DNA from: Legionellaceae bacterium | Lineage (GTDB): Bacteria; Pseudomonadota; Gammaproteobacteria; Legionellales; Legionellaceae | Length of the DNA: 64,000 nt | Assembly: GCA_030148065.1 (NCBI GenBank) | Contig: JASBUC010000021.1 | Location: forward strand, 1-64,000 | Direction of reading: 5' to 3' | Shown: piece by piece, positions 28,449-37,816 of the stretch | Layout of the letters: every line of letters begins with the position of its first letter | How positions within the stretch are numbered: position 1 is the stretch's first letter | Notes under the pieces: generated by a model | What the model saw: only the letters and a program-made list of their open reading frames with translations | The model's database searches: none | What the model was told of the DNA's origin: nothing | Made by a program: the position numbers and the translations under genes

Positions 28449-29171
28449 CTATGTTTCTTGATCAAGCATTTGCTTTCGGATCTCACCAATGGCTTTAGTC
28501 GGGTTTAAACCCTTCGGGCAGACACTGGCGCAATTCATGATCGAACGGCAACGAAAGACACTGAAGGGATCTTTTAAGTTCTCTAAGCGTTTCTCGGTCG
28601 CTTTATCTCTAGAATCCGCTAAGAAACGTCTTGCTTGCAACAGCCCAGCTGGTCCGACAAATTTCTCAGGATTCCACCAGTAAGAGGGGCAAGAACTGGT
28701 GCAACAAGCACAGAGTATGCACTCATAAAGGCCATCGAGCTTGGCTCGCTCTTCAGGCGATTGCAGACGTTCTTTAGCAGGAGTGACGGCCTCACTCTGT
28801 AAATAAGGCTCTATGCGCTCGTACTGGGCGTAGAATTGGCTCATATCAACCACCAGATCACGAATCACAGGAAAACCTGGTAATGGGCGAATGGTTACCT
28901 CATCTTTACCCAAAGAGGCAAGTGAGGTAGTGCAAGCAAGCCCATTTTTACCATTGATGTTCATACCATCTGAGCCACAAACGCCCTCACGGCAAGATCG
29001 GCGAAAACTAATTGAGGAATCTTGCTCGTGTTTAACCCGCTCAAGCAGGGTTAACAGCATGTGATCGACCCCGGCATTAACCTCTAACTGATATGTCTTC
29101 ATCGCAGGTTTTTCATCAGTCTCTGGGTTATAGCGATAAATATTAAACGTCACCACTTTTTTTTCTGACAT
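28449..29171 (-). CDS. sdhB: Succinate dehydrogenase iron-sulfur subunit
   Basis: Carries electrons from SdhA to quinone in complex II. The 2Fe-2S ligands are in SCREGVCGSDGMNINGKNGL, and the 4Fe-4S and 3Fe-4S ligands in CILCACCTSSCP and CRSIMNCASVCPKGLNP. The length (240) is normal. It follows sdhA by 18 bases. Confidence 0.97.
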   Translation of the reverse strand: MSEKKVVTFNIYRYNPETDEKPAMKTYQLEVNAGVDHMLLTLLERVKHEQDSSISFRRSCREGVCGSDGMNINGKNGLACTTSLASLGKDEVTIRPLPGFPVIRDLVVDMSQFYAQYERIEPYLQSEAVTPAKERLQSPEERAKLDGLYECILCACCTSSCPSYWWNPEKFVGPAGLLQARRFLADSRDKATEKRLENLKDPFSVFRCRSIMNCASVCPKGLNPTKAIGEIRKQMLDQET

Positions 29172-29188
29172 TCTTCTTCCCCTTTGAC

Positions 29189-30967
29189 TTAATAAACGCG
29201 TTCTTTTGGTTCGAATGGTTTAACATACTTAGGCGTAGTATTCACCGCCCGGAATGAAATAGGCGTCTCACCCTCTCCAAAATACAAGGTATGCTTAATC
29301 CAGTTTTCATCGTCTCGGTCTGGATAATCTTCTCTCGAGTGTGCCCCACGACTCTCGGTTCGAGTTAACGCTGACTGCGCCGTTGCATGGGCCGTTTCCA
29401 TCAAGTTATCCAACTCTAGTGCTTCGATAAAGCTGGTGTTAAAGACTTTGGACTTATCAGATAAGTGAGCCTCTTTAAGTCGCGCTTGCAAGGCTTCTAG
29501 CTTCTTAAGCCCTTCTGCCATTACCTCACCGGTGCGAAACACGCCAAAATCAGACTGCATAACTTCTTGCATTTCACGCTTTAAGTCTTCAGGATTTTCA
29601 CCAGACTTTGAGTCAAACCAACGTTGATAGCGGCTTAGGGCCGCCTCGACATCACTGTCGGCCACATAATGCTCTTCTGGCACCTCACCACTGGCCCAAA
29701 GCGACTCAACGTGTTTACCAGCCGCTCGTCCAAAGACGACTAAATCAAGTAAGGAGTTACCCCCTAGTCGATTGGCCCCATGCACAGAAACACAGGCACA
29801 TTCACCCACGGCGTAGAGCCCTTCCACCACGCGATCTTGGCCATCGGCATCCAAGGTTAAGACTTGTGCGTGTATGTTGGTTGGGATCCCCCCCATGCTG
29901 TAGTGACAGGTTGGAATAACAGGAATGGGTTCGTTGATGGGATCCACTCCCGCAAAGGTAATGGATAATTCACGTATGCCAGGCAGCCTTGATTTAATTA
30001 AATCCGCGCCTAAATGATCAAGCTTTAATTTAACGTGCTTAACACCATCGGTGGTAAAGTTCTTTCCTTCTCTAATTTCCAATGCCATGGCGCGAGCAAC
30101 CACGTCTCGAGACGCTAAATCTTTCACATGGGGCGCATAGCGCTCCATAAAACGCTCACCATCATTGTTAATTAAGTATCCACCCTCACCTCGGCAGCCC
30201 TCTGTGACCAAGACCCCAGCCCCAGCAATACCAGTTGGGTGAAATTGCCACATTTCCATGTCTTGTAGTGGAAGGCCTGCTCGCAGTGCCATGCCAAAAC
30301 CATCACCAGTATTGATGTGGGCATTGGTGGTGGATTGATAAATTCGGCCTGCACCACCAGTAGCAAGAATACAAATTCTAGATTGAAAAAAGACCAGCTC
30401 ACCGGTTTCAATGTTAATGGCATTGACCCCACAAACATGACCTTTGCCATTTTTGACTAGATCAACGGCATACCATTCACTGTAGACATGCGCTTTTTCT
30501 TTCACGTTCTGTTGGTAGAGGGTGTGCAGTAGCGCATGCCCTGTTCGGTCTGCTGCCGCGCAAGTACGAGTCGCTTGCCCGCCTTCACCAAAGTTTTTAG
30601 ATTGCCCACCAAACGGTCTTTGATAGATCTTACCATTGTCCATACGAGAGAACGGCAGTCCCATGTGCTCTAACTCATACACCGCCTCAGGGCCTGTTTT
30701 GCAAAGGTATTCAATGCAATCTTGATCCCCAATGTAGTCTGCTCCCTTGACCGTGTCATACATGTGCCAGTGCCAGTTATCGTCATCCGCATTGGCTAAG
30801 GCAGAGGTAATACCCCCTTGCGCTGACACCGTGTGAGAACGGGTAGGAAAGACTTTAGAGATTAAGGCAACTTTCAAACCAGAGCGTGCAAGTTCTAGGG
30901 CCGCGCGCATACCAGCACCACCAGCACCAATGATGACCGCATCAAATTTGTTTCTAGCAATACTCAT
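29189..30967 (-). CDS. sdhA: Succinate dehydrogenase flavoprotein subunit
   Basis: Oxidises succinate to fumarate. FAD-binding [14 protein letters not shown] at the N-terminus is followed by the FAD-attachment motif [10 protein letters not shown] (His45). [11 protein letters not shown] and the catalytic arginine region [12 protein letters not shown] are present. The length is 592. It starts one base after the sdhD stop, within the sdhCDAB-sucABCD operon. Confidence 0.98.
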   Translation of the reverse strand: MSIARNKFDAVIIGAGGAGMRAALELARSGLKVALISKVFPTRSHTVSAQGGITSALANADDDNWHWHMYDTVKGADYIGDQDCIEYLCKTGPEAVYELEHMGLPFSRMDNGKIYQRPFGGQSKNFGEGGQATRTCAAADRTGHALLHTLYQQNVKEKAHVYSEWYAVDLVKNGKGHVCGVNAINIETGELVFFQSRICILATGGAGRIYQSTTNAHINTGDGFGMALRAGLPLQDMEMWQFHPTGIAGAGVLVTEGCRGEGGYLINNDGERFMERYAPHVKDLASRDVVARAMALEIREGKNFTTDGVKHVKLKLDHLGADLIKSRLPGIRELSITFAGVDPINEPIPVIPTCHYSMGGIPTNIHAQVLTLDADGQDRVVEGLYAVGECACVSVHGANRLGGNSLLDLVVFGRAAGKHVESLWASGEVPEEHYVADSDVEAALSRYQRWFDSKSGENPEDLKREMQEVMQSDFGVFRTGEVMAEGLKKLEALQARLKEAHLSDKSKVFNTSFIEALELDNLMETAHATAQSALTRTESRGAHSREDYPDRDDENWIKHTLYFGEGETPISFRAVNTTPKYVKPFEPKERVY

Positions 30968-30968
30968 C

Positions 30969-31322
30969 TTACACTCCCCAGAAAAGACTTAAGGACCAGA
31001 CAAAGGTTACCAATAAGGCAAGTGCAATAAGCCCCTGCACCAGCAACCGCAAACAAGTACATTTATTGAGATAATCCGTGGTCACCGTCCAAAGCCCCAC
31101 CCAGGCATGAATCACAATAAACAACATCGTTAAGGTGTTTGCGACCTGAATGAAACGACAATAAAAAAATGAGCGCCATAGGTCATACGTGAACTCTACT
31201 CTCATAAAGATCACGCAAAGAAAAAGCGCATATAAACCAATGAAAATAGCAGAAACGCGCTGCAATAACCAATCTCGTAAACCATTGCCCGTTAAGCTTG
31301 TGACTGTGCCTACCATAGCCAA
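30969..31322 (-). CDS. sdhD: Succinate dehydrogenase membrane anchor SdhD
   Basis: A 117-residue subunit with three transmembrane helices that, with SdhC, holds haem b and the ubiquinone site. [17 protein letters not shown] and the [13 protein letters not shown] segment are typical. It overlaps sdhC by 13 bases. Confidence 0.93.
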   Translation of the reverse strand: MAMVGTVTSLTGNGLRDWLLQRVSAIFIGLYALFLCVIFMRVEFTYDLWRSFFYCRFIQVANTLTMLFIVIHAWVGLWTVTTDYLNKCTCLRLLVQGLIALALLVTFVWSLSLFWGV

Positions 31323-31681
31323 CCTCCGTACAAAATGAATGTAATAAGCGATAAGATCAAAACCATCGCAGCACTGCGTTTGCTGGCTTGTAATGACTCA
31401 CCAAAACCTAAATCCATCACTAAATGACGAACACCGGCAATGAAATGATAGGTAAGAGCACACAGAAACACCCAAATCACAAACTTAAGACCAAAGCCTG
31501 CTAGAGAGTGCTTAAGTGCATAAAAATCTTTCTCAGATTTTACTGAACTATTGAGTAAACAGAGTATTTCGGGCAATAAAATGGCAATGACCACGCCAGA
31601 AATACGGTGCAAAATCGACGAAATTGCCATTATGGGAAATGACAAGGTATGTAAAGCAAGATTAATGGGCCTTGGCTTCAT
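31310..31681 (-). CDS. sdhC: Succinate dehydrogenase cytochrome b556 subunit SdhC
   Basis: A 123-residue, three-helix membrane protein. MAISSILHRISG holds the conserved Ser/Arg quinone-site residues, and the HFIAGVRHLVMDLG segment (read as YHFIAGVRHLVMD) supplies the haem-ligand histidine. It is the first gene of the operon, with GAGG ahead of the ATG. A near-palindrome AGATCTTTTAAAGGATCT lies at 31708-31725 in its leader and could be an operator or a short hairpin. Confidence 0.95.
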   Translation of the reverse strand: MKPRPINLALHTLSFPIMAISSILHRISGVVIAILLPEILCLLNSSVKSEKDFYALKHSLAGFGLKFVIWVFLCALTYHFIAGVRHLVMDLGFGESLQASKRSAAMVLILSLITFILYGGWLW

Positions 31682-31952
31682 TGAAACTAACCTCTTGTTT
31701 TTATTTGAGATCTTTTAAAGGATCTAGGGTTTTTGCTTAAGTTTTTACGCACGTATTAGCCTAAGAGGCACTCAAGGCCACTTAAGCATCAATTCAAAAC
31801 GTTGCAAGTATAGCACTTTTAGCATCAAGACAAGACATTTTTTCAAGCCTTTTTTAATCCGCCCCTAATAATCACCTATCATACACTTGCCTTCCATTAG
31901 CAATGTAAGCTAACGTTGACTCATCACCCTAAAAAAATAGACAGGTCACTCC
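31682..31952. other. Divergent intergenic region between sdhC and pip-like gene
   Basis: A 271-base region with no coding frame. The only visible structure is the 18-base near-palindrome at 31708-31725, close to sdhC. It presumably holds the sdh operon promoter and that of the plus-strand genes; I cannot place -35/-10 boxes with confidence. Confidence 0.5.
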
Positions 31953-32912
31953 GTGAACCCTCTCTTTCCAGCCATCAAACCTTACGCCGAACACCAACTA
32001 AAAGTCGATGACACTCATACCTTACACATAGAAGAATGTGGCAACCCAGATGGAGAGCCCATCCTCATTCTACACAGTGGCCCTGGCGCAGGCATTGAGG
32101 GCTATCACCGTCAGTTTTGTTGTCCAGAACGCTATCGCATGATTTTATACGATCAGCGTGGCTGTGGTCGCTCAACTCCCCATGCTGAACTTAAAGACAA
32201 TACCACCCCCCACTTAATCGACGACATTGAAGCAATTAGGGCGTATTTTCAGCTCTCTAAATGGCGACTCTTTGGGGGGGCTTGGGGCAGCGCTTTAGCC
32301 TTGTTATATGCCTGCCAACACCCGCAATACGTCTTAGGTTTGGTGCTACACCGAGTTTTTTTAGCCAGACAAAGGGACATTGATTGGTTCTACAAAGAAG
32401 GTGCTAACCAATTTTTTCCCGATCACTGGCAAGATTTTAAAAACTTTATCCCACAGGCTGAGCAAAGTGACTTAGTCAAAGCCTACCACCAACGCCTAAC
32501 CGGGCAAGATGAGTTAGCAAAAATGGGAGCGGCCAAACAGTGGTCACTCTGGCAAGCAAAATGCTCTTCTCTGCAGCCGCACACAGACATCATCGAGCAT
32601 TTTGTTGACCCGCACTTTGCCCTTCGCCTTGCTTGCATTGAATCTCACTACTTTCTAAATCGCTGCTTCATTGCAGACAATGAGCTGATGCAAAAACTCT
32701 CTATGATTCGACACATCCCAACGTTTATCATCCACGGCCGCTACGACATCGTCTCCCCACTTGCTTGTGCCTTTGCTTTGCATGAAAAGCTCCCAGCTTC
32801 TGAGCTAATTGTTGTGCGAGATGCTGGACATTCTGTCAAAGAACCCGGTATTATCGACGCCATCATTTTAGCAACCCAGCAGATTTTAAACGCAACGCCG
32901 GATGTATGTTAG
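31953..32912 (+). CDS. Prolyl aminopeptidase homologue lacking the nucleophile serine
   Basis: A 319-residue protein matching proline iminopeptidase (S33) along its length: PERYRMILYDQRGCGRSTPH, a helical cap, HGRYDIVSP with the acid, and AGHSVKEP with the base histidine. The nucleophile elbow, normally GGSWGS, reads GGAWGS; Ala110 (codon GCT, 32280-32282) replaces the serine. The oxyanion loop is also altered (HSGPGAG for HGGPGGG). It is therefore probably not a peptidase, unless this is a sequencing error in the run of seven G just before it. The start is GTG. The stop overlaps dtd by seven bases. Confidence 0.88.
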   Translation: MNPLFPAIKPYAEHQLKVDDTHTLHIEECGNPDGEPILILHSGPGAGIEGYHRQFCCPERYRMILYDQRGCGRSTPHAELKDNTTPHLIDDIEAIRAYFQLSKWRLFGGAWGSALALLYACQHPQYVLGLVLHRVFLARQRDIDWFYKEGANQFFPDHWQDFKNFIPQAEQSDLVKAYHQRLTGQDELAKMGAAKQWSLWQAKCSSLQPHTDIIEHFVDPHFALRLACIESHYFLNRCFIADNELMQKLSMIRHIPTFIIHGRYDIVSPLACAFALHEKLPASELIVVRDAGHSVKEPGIIDAIILATQQILNATPDVC

Positions 32913-33343
32913 CGCTAATTCAACGAGTGACCTATGCGTCAGTAGAGATAGAGCAACAAACTGTTGCCAAGATCCAACAAGGGATCTTAGCTCTGATTGG
33001 CTTTGAGCCAGAAGATACGCAAGACAACGCTGTAGCACTTTTAGAGCGACTCTTAAACTACCGACTCTTTTCTGACTCGAATGGTAAAATGAATCTGTCG
33101 CTTAAAACCATCCAAGCCGAGCTTTTATTAGTGCCACAATTTACCCTGGCTGCAAACACTCAAAAAGGATTACGACCGAGTTTTAGCTCGGCACTAAATC
33201 CTAGTGACAGTCAAATTCTTTTTGATAAACTGCAACAAGCCGCTCTCAGTCGTTACCCAAGCAGCCAGTTTGGTCAGTTCGGCAAAGATATGAGCGTTCA
33301 GTTGTGCAATGATGGGCCCGTTACGTTTTTACTCAAAGGATAA
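32906..33343 (+). CDS. dtd: D-aminoacyl-tRNA deacylase
   Basis: Removes D-amino acids (and glycine from tRNA-Ala) from mischarged tRNA. The 145 residues contain the LLVPQFTLAANTQKGLRPSF segment with the SQ-type and GP-type cross-subunit motifs; the C-terminal NDGPVTF is the Gly-Pro motif. Start ATG 32906 lies inside the end of the preceding gene. Confidence 0.95.
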   Translation: MLALIQRVTYASVEIEQQTVAKIQQGILALIGFEPEDTQDNAVALLERLLNYRLFSDSNGKMNLSLKTIQAELLLVPQFTLAANTQKGLRPSFSSALNPSDSQILFDKLQQAALSRYPSSQFGQFGKDMSVQLCNDGPVTFLLKG

Positions 33344-33351
33344 ACAAAAGA

Positions 33352-34173
33352 ATGGATGTTAAATGTTGTAAAAAAATACTTTGCTTCATACTAGGTTTAG
33401 GCCTGCTCGCTGGCTGCCAAAAAGGGGACAATCCCATCGACCCTTATGAGCCTGTAAACCGAGAGATCTACAAATTCAACAAAGCCTTTGACGCAACCTT
33501 CATTCGACCACCCGCAACCTTCTATAACTACGCCGTCTATCCTCCAGTTAAAAAAGGAATCTCAAACTTCTTTAGTAATTTACAATTGCTACCAACGGCT
33601 GCCAATGATTTGTTACAAGGACAATTACTGCAAGTTTATAAAGACTGTTGGCGGTTTTTCCTTAACAGCACCATAGGTGTTGCAGGCATTGCCGATCCGG
33701 CTCAAAAAATGGGCTTACCCCCCCACGTTACCGATTTAGGCATTACCCTTGCAAAATGGGGGGACCACGATTCACCTTACATGATGCTGCCAATTTTTGG
33801 TCCAAGCACCTTTCGTGATACGGCAGGTTGGTTGTTTGATACTAGCATCTTTACGATTTACCCCTATATGGATGAGTCAGTCGCTTATGGCTTAGGCGCT
33901 CTACGAACCATTCAGTTACGCGCTGATCTACTAAAAAGTGACGCCATTTTAAAAGAAGCGTTTGATGAATATCAGTTTGTGCGAGACGCCTATTTGCAAA
34001 ATCGTCAATATCAAATTGATGGTAGAGTCTTAAGTAATGATGAACCTGAGAGTCTCTACATTGAAGACGAAGACGACGTCTCTGTTCCCAACGAGGAGTT
34101 GGTCAAGCGTAAAACGCCCCCTAAGACGATGCTTGCGCATAATCACCAACTACAACATCATCTACGAGGCTAA
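33352..34173 (+). CDS. mlaA: MlaA/VacJ outer-membrane lipoprotein
   Basis: Outer-membrane part of the Mla system, which removes phospholipid from the outer leaflet. A lipoprotein signal ends in LLAGC (Cys near residue 22). DPYEPVNREIYKFNKAFD, the family signature, follows. The C-terminal 40 residues are acidic then basic and appear disordered. No mlaBCDEF genes are nearby. Its stop overlaps the convergent small gene. Confidence 0.93.
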   Translation: MDVKCCKKILCFILGLGLLAGCQKGDNPIDPYEPVNREIYKFNKAFDATFIRPPATFYNYAVYPPVKKGISNFFSNLQLLPTAANDLLQGQLLQVYKDCWRFFLNSTIGVAGIADPAQKMGLPPHVTDLGITLAKWGDHDSPYMMLPIFGPSTFRDTAGWLFDTSIFTIYPYMDESVAYGLGALRTIQLRADLLKSDAILKEAFDEYQFVRDAYLQNRQYQIDGRVLSNDEPESLYIEDEDDVSVPNEELVKRKTPPKTMLAHNHQLQHHLRG

Positions 34174-34499
34174 GAAACACTGGCATTTTTTGAGCGAAGC
34201 AAATCAAGTTTAAGCTCATCAAGAGCATTGCAAATTTGGCCAACTAGCTCTTTGGCCCGCTCTAAGTGTTCTGGCGACACAAGTTCTGGCAAAATGCTCT
34301 TAAGACCTGAAAGATGCCTTTCCAGGGCCTCTGTTTTTTGCTCCAGGGGGCCAGGTGTTTGTAAATCATCGTTTAAGCTAACAAGGCTCCAGAAGCCTGC
34401 GCGCCAATGAGAATGTGCTTCGGTCGTGCTTAGCTCAGCTCGGTGGAGCTTAGCAATTTCTTTATACCATTCTATCATTTGTGTTGGTTCATTCCGCAT
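34170..34499 (-). CDS. Small acidic helical protein coupled to the large gene upstream
   Basis: A 109-residue, mostly helical, Glu/Leu-rich protein that I do not recognise. It starts at ATG 34499, only four bases after the stop of the 734-residue gene; GGAGGAGG, a strong ribosome site, lies within the coding end of that gene. Size, acidity and coupling recall secretion chaperones encoded beside their cargo, but no chaperone family motif was seen, so that is a guess. An earlier in-frame start at 34538 would overlap the upstream gene. Confidence 0.65.
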   Translation of the reverse strand: MRNEPTQMIEWYKEIAKLHRAELSTTEAHSHWRAGFWSLVSLNDDLQTPGPLEQKTEALERHLSGLKSILPELVSPEHLERAKELVGQICNALDELKLDLLRSKNASVS

Positions 34500-34503
34500 G
34501 CTA

Positions 34504-36708
34504 CTAACCTCCTCCACTGCTCTGACTCCTGTTATCACTGGCAGTCGAAGACAAAGACTCGCGTTCTAATTGATAAGCAAGTCGAATTCTATCTGCTATG
34601 CTCTCACCATTACTCTCTGGCACACAAAGTATGGACTCGCCCTTTGCTTCTTTATACTTAGAATAGTTTTCTAAGGTCTCATCTTGCACCGGTTGGTTTA
34701 ATTGTAACTGACGTTCAATTACCTTATCCCAACCAATGTTTAAATCGACCTTTGGATTCAGATCAATGTGATTTTGAGCTAAGAAATTCCCTGTAAGCAT
34801 CACCTCCACTAAATCTTGTTGCCGGTCGCCATAAATAATACCGCCGTCTGGAAGTGCCATTAACCACTGCTCTCCTAAATCACAGCCATAGGGGTTTCTC
34901 ATGTCAAAGCCGTGTTGATACAGATCTTGTACGTTGTGGTCGAAGGCAATATTCGGCAGTGAATAGCTCGTCTGATTATTCCTTTTAGCAATGGTTAGAT
35001 GCTTGTCTAAATGCTCAATGAACACCTCTTTAAGCACACTTGGTAGGTGCTGATCTTCTTGTTGAAAGTTGGCAAGCAATAAGTTCTGTACTAGGCGTGT
35101 TTGCTCCTCTTCACTGATGTCATGTTGAAGCTCTAGCAGTTGATCCATGGTGTCTTGTAATAAGGCATTATTGTAATGCTCGCCATAATGCCTCGCCATT
35201 GGATCTCGATAAGCCGCATTTAACACTTGTTGGAATAAAAATTCATGAGGAGTAATGCAACCTGCGCGCTCTTTAGCAAAGTCACTAACGATTTCTGACA
35301 AATTGTTAATCGTTAACACTTTCTCATCAAAAGCATTCAAAGCCTCACCTGCAGCGTCCTTTTTTAACGCCTTGTCTTTTAACTCCTGCAAGTAAGCAGA
35401 GCTTGCTCGATACAAACCCTCTATGTTCTCCAAGCCACCGACACCCGGAGCAAATGTATTATAAACAACCTTATAAGCGTCCTTAATATCAGGGGGGTGA
35501 CCAAGTGCCAAGCCATCCCAATCCCCTGCAACAATGCTTCCTGACAAATCATAGGTAGCCTTAATGACCTCCTCTGCCTCTTCTTGACCCAGACACTCCT
35601 TTAAGGTGTTGAGCACCGCTTGTAAGGTCGGGGACATTCTTAGTTGCTCGATTAAAGCTGTTATTTCATCGACTGTATGAGTTTGTTGAATCATCGCAAG
35701 AATCTGAGAGTCTTTTTGTTCCAGGGCCATGGCCTCTTTAAAGCCTGCGGCATTACGAGGACGGTTTGCAAAGACTTCTGCTTTTTTAAGATCGGATCGA
35801 GAAGGTTTTTCTAGCTTTTCTTCGCTGTAACTGACTTTAAAGCTATGATTGAACACATGCTTATAGAGGTTATCTGGAATGTCAGAGAGCCCCTCTGGCT
35901 TTCGAATGACTTTATTATCAGGATCCCAGTCTGGATCATTTTCTGGCTTATCCCAAGCTCGAGAGTAAAACATAGGACTGTTGTCACCACTGGATAAGTC
36001 AATTACAAACTGTCCTGTGAATTGTTCCTCTGATGGCCCACAACCTGGCTTGTAGGCAAGTCTTAGTAGTCCCGTGCCTTGGTCAAACCCCAATACCTCA
36101 AGATCACCCTCGCTTGAAACCTCCCTGATAATGTCACGCACATTGATATCTAGTTGCATGGTATGTTGATAATCCACATCCGTTGCGGGTTTTACTAAAT
36201 TGTCCAAGTCTTTCTGTTTATAGGCTTTCTCCCCAAAACGACCAAAACGTGTTTCTTTGGCTAAGGCGCCTTTAAAAAAGCCCTGTTTACTGCTTTTTGA
36301 AAGGTTAACCCCACTTTTAGGGCTGCGGCGCTTATTGTATTGTGGCGGATCGCCAGCCCGTAAGATTACCGCACAATTTAGGGCCTGAGCCTGCAATTGG
36401 TTGGCCGCAATAAATTCTGGTTGAGCACCGACAACCTGCATTGCTTCTTGACCAAATTTAAGATGGGGGTATGTTTTACTGGTTAAACCCGTGGGGCCAA
36501 CCTTTGCCCGGCTGTCACGCCGACCATCTAAGGTTGACACTTGAACATCGCTAAAACTATCACGATCCTCTAATTCTTCTCTTGCTTCCTCTGCTTGAAA
36601 CTTAGGATTATTAGCAACCTGTATAAGGAAACGCTCTTCCGGCTTGCCTAAATCAGCAAGAGGGTTAATTGAACTATTAAAACGCTGCTCAACAAATTTA
36701 TCAGCCAT
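34504..36708 (-). CDS. Large uncharacterised protein, effector candidate
   Basis: A 734-residue hydrophilic protein with no recognised domain, no signal peptide and no membrane segment. It has long Glu/Asp/Gln-rich helical regions, and the C-terminus is Glu-rich then Ser/Thr/Gly (RESLSSTASD then SGGG), which is compatible with an E-block-type Dot/Icm signal in Legionella; that is suggestive only. GTG 36714 could add two residues before ATG 36708. It is divergent from another orphan gene across a promoter region that contains a PmrA-box-like repeat. Confidence 0.75.
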   Translation of the reverse strand: MADKFVEQRFNSSINPLADLGKPEERFLIQVANNPKFQAEEAREELEDRDSFSDVQVSTLDGRRDSRAKVGPTGLTSKTYPHLKFGQEAMQVVGAQPEFIAANQLQAQALNCAVILRAGDPPQYNKRRSPKSGVNLSKSSKQGFFKGALAKETRFGRFGEKAYKQKDLDNLVKPATDVDYQHTMQLDINVRDIIREVSSEGDLEVLGFDQGTGLLRLAYKPGCGPSEEQFTGQFVIDLSSGDNSPMFYSRAWDKPENDPDWDPDNKVIRKPEGLSDIPDNLYKHVFNHSFKVSYSEEKLEKPSRSDLKKAEVFANRPRNAAGFKEAMALEQKDSQILAMIQQTHTVDEITALIEQLRMSPTLQAVLNTLKECLGQEEAEEVIKATYDLSGSIVAGDWDGLALGHPPDIKDAYKVVYNTFAPGVGGLENIEGLYRASSAYLQELKDKALKKDAAGEALNAFDEKVLTINNLSEIVSDFAKERAGCITPHEFLFQQVLNAAYRDPMARHYGEHYNNALLQDTMDQLLELQHDISEEEQTRLVQNLLLANFQQEDQHLPSVLKEVFIEHLDKHLTIAKRNNQTSYSLPNIAFDHNVQDLYQHGFDMRNPYGCDLGEQWLMALPDGGIIYGDRQQDLVEVMLTGNFLAQNHIDLNPKVDLNIGWDKVIERQLQLNQPVQDETLENYSKYKEAKGESILCVPESNGESIADRIRLAYQLERESLSSTASDNRSQSSGGG

Positions 36709-36798
36709 ATCCACTACTGAATTTTTGAAATGGTATAGAAAATTATAGATTATTTTTGAGTCATCTGCTTTTTTTGGGATCTACTTGATCTTATTTTG

Positions 36799-36818
36799 CT
36801 TAAGTTTTTCTTAAGAAT
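36799..36818 (+). promoter_or_regulatory. PmrA-box-like tandem repeat
   Basis: CTTAAGTTT (36799-36807), two bases, CTTAAGAAT (36810-36818): two half-sites spaced 11 bases apart. In Legionella and Coxiella, PmrA binds a tandem cTTAATatT-N2-cTTAATatT near promoters of Dot/Icm genes and effectors. CTTAAG is itself palindromic, so the site reads both ways and could serve either divergent gene. A TAATAAA follows at 36823 as a possible -10. This matches by pattern only. Confidence 0.5.
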
Positions 36819-36859
36819 TACCTAATAAACTCTGCATTTTTATAAGTCCACCGATCAAC

Positions 36860-37816
36860 ATGTTCCCTCAAATCCACGAGTACATCAGACCTAAGCACAT
36901 CTCCTTTGCAGATCTAGACCTAGAAAACCTAGAAGCGTGCCAGGCTCAATTAAATCATGCCACTGACTTTTTATCAGATCTTGAGACTGTTTATAATCAC
37001 ATTGATGGCACAGCCTTTGAGGCAGAACCAATCGTTGATTACATAAAGACACTTGCAAGCAGTCCTAAAACAACTCTTCATGTCTATCGTTGGATCATGA
37101 CCATGGCTATTAGCAATGGCATGCCCTCCGATCCAGCTCTTCACAAAGTTGAGCGCTTAATCGCCGAGCTTGCCGAGCATAAGATGCAGTTAGATGATTG
37201 CATCATTATTCAAAGAGTCGATAATGGGCTTAATTTCGAAAAAAATGAGGTACGGCCACTCTTTGAGAGAGCCTTGGTGGAGCTTGAAAATGGTCAATTT
37301 AAGGCCTACTCAGAACTAAAAGCCTTGGCAGACCATAATAGTTATTGCAATCAACAAGAAGCCCTTCTGAGCAATTACTCCGAACCTGCACAATGGTTTT
37401 TAAATCACACCCCTCTGCCAAACCAAAGAGAGGTTCCCACACCTTTAACCCTTGAAAGCTCTCTCTTATCGAGTCATTCTTCCAACATGGCTTTAGCAGC
37501 ACTGCTGATCGTAACCATATCAAGCGCTTTTCTAGGCTCTAAAAGTCAAAAGCCTCAAAAAAATAAGACAAACAAAGCCTCTCAGACCACTAAGACGACC
37601 TCAGTTCCAAAACAACGCACAGCTGTAAAAGACGAGGTAGCTGAATCCTTACCACCTCTAAAAAAACCTGTCTATGGTCGAGCTAAAAGTAAGCAACGCA
37701 AAGCCATGCTAAAAAGAACCAATGCTTATGGCCAAGGGTTCTTTGTTTCCAAACACAACAGAAAGCGCATGGCAGATGAGGCGAAACGGCAAGCCATGGA
37801 CTTGTCTAGACGCTAA
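36860..37816 (+). CDS. Uncharacterised protein with basic C-terminal half
   Basis: A 318-residue protein of unknown family. Residues 1-180 are an acidic helical domain. One hydrophobic helix lies near 208-222 (MALAALLIVTISSAFLG), and from about 225 there is a Lys/Gln/Thr/Ser-rich, probably disordered basic tail that includes KPVYGRAKSKQRKAMLKR. The layout, N-terminal domain, single membrane anchor and basic tail, is unusual for a housekeeping protein. The ATG follows the PmrA-box-like site by about 40 bases. Its stop overlaps the convergent trmL gene. Confidence 0.7.
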   Translation: MFPQIHEYIRPKHISFADLDLENLEACQAQLNHATDFLSDLETVYNHIDGTAFEAEPIVDYIKTLASSPKTTLHVYRWIMTMAISNGMPSDPALHKVERLIAELAEHKMQLDDCIIIQRVDNGLNFEKNEVRPLFERALVELENGQFKAYSELKALADHNSYCNQQEALLSNYSEPAQWFLNHTPLPNQREVPTPLTLESSLLSSHSSNMALAALLIVTISSAFLGSKSQKPQKNKTNKASQTTKTTSVPKQRTAVKDEVAESLPPLKKPVYGRAKSKQRKAMLKRTNAYGQGFFVSKHNRKRMADEAKRQAMDLSRR

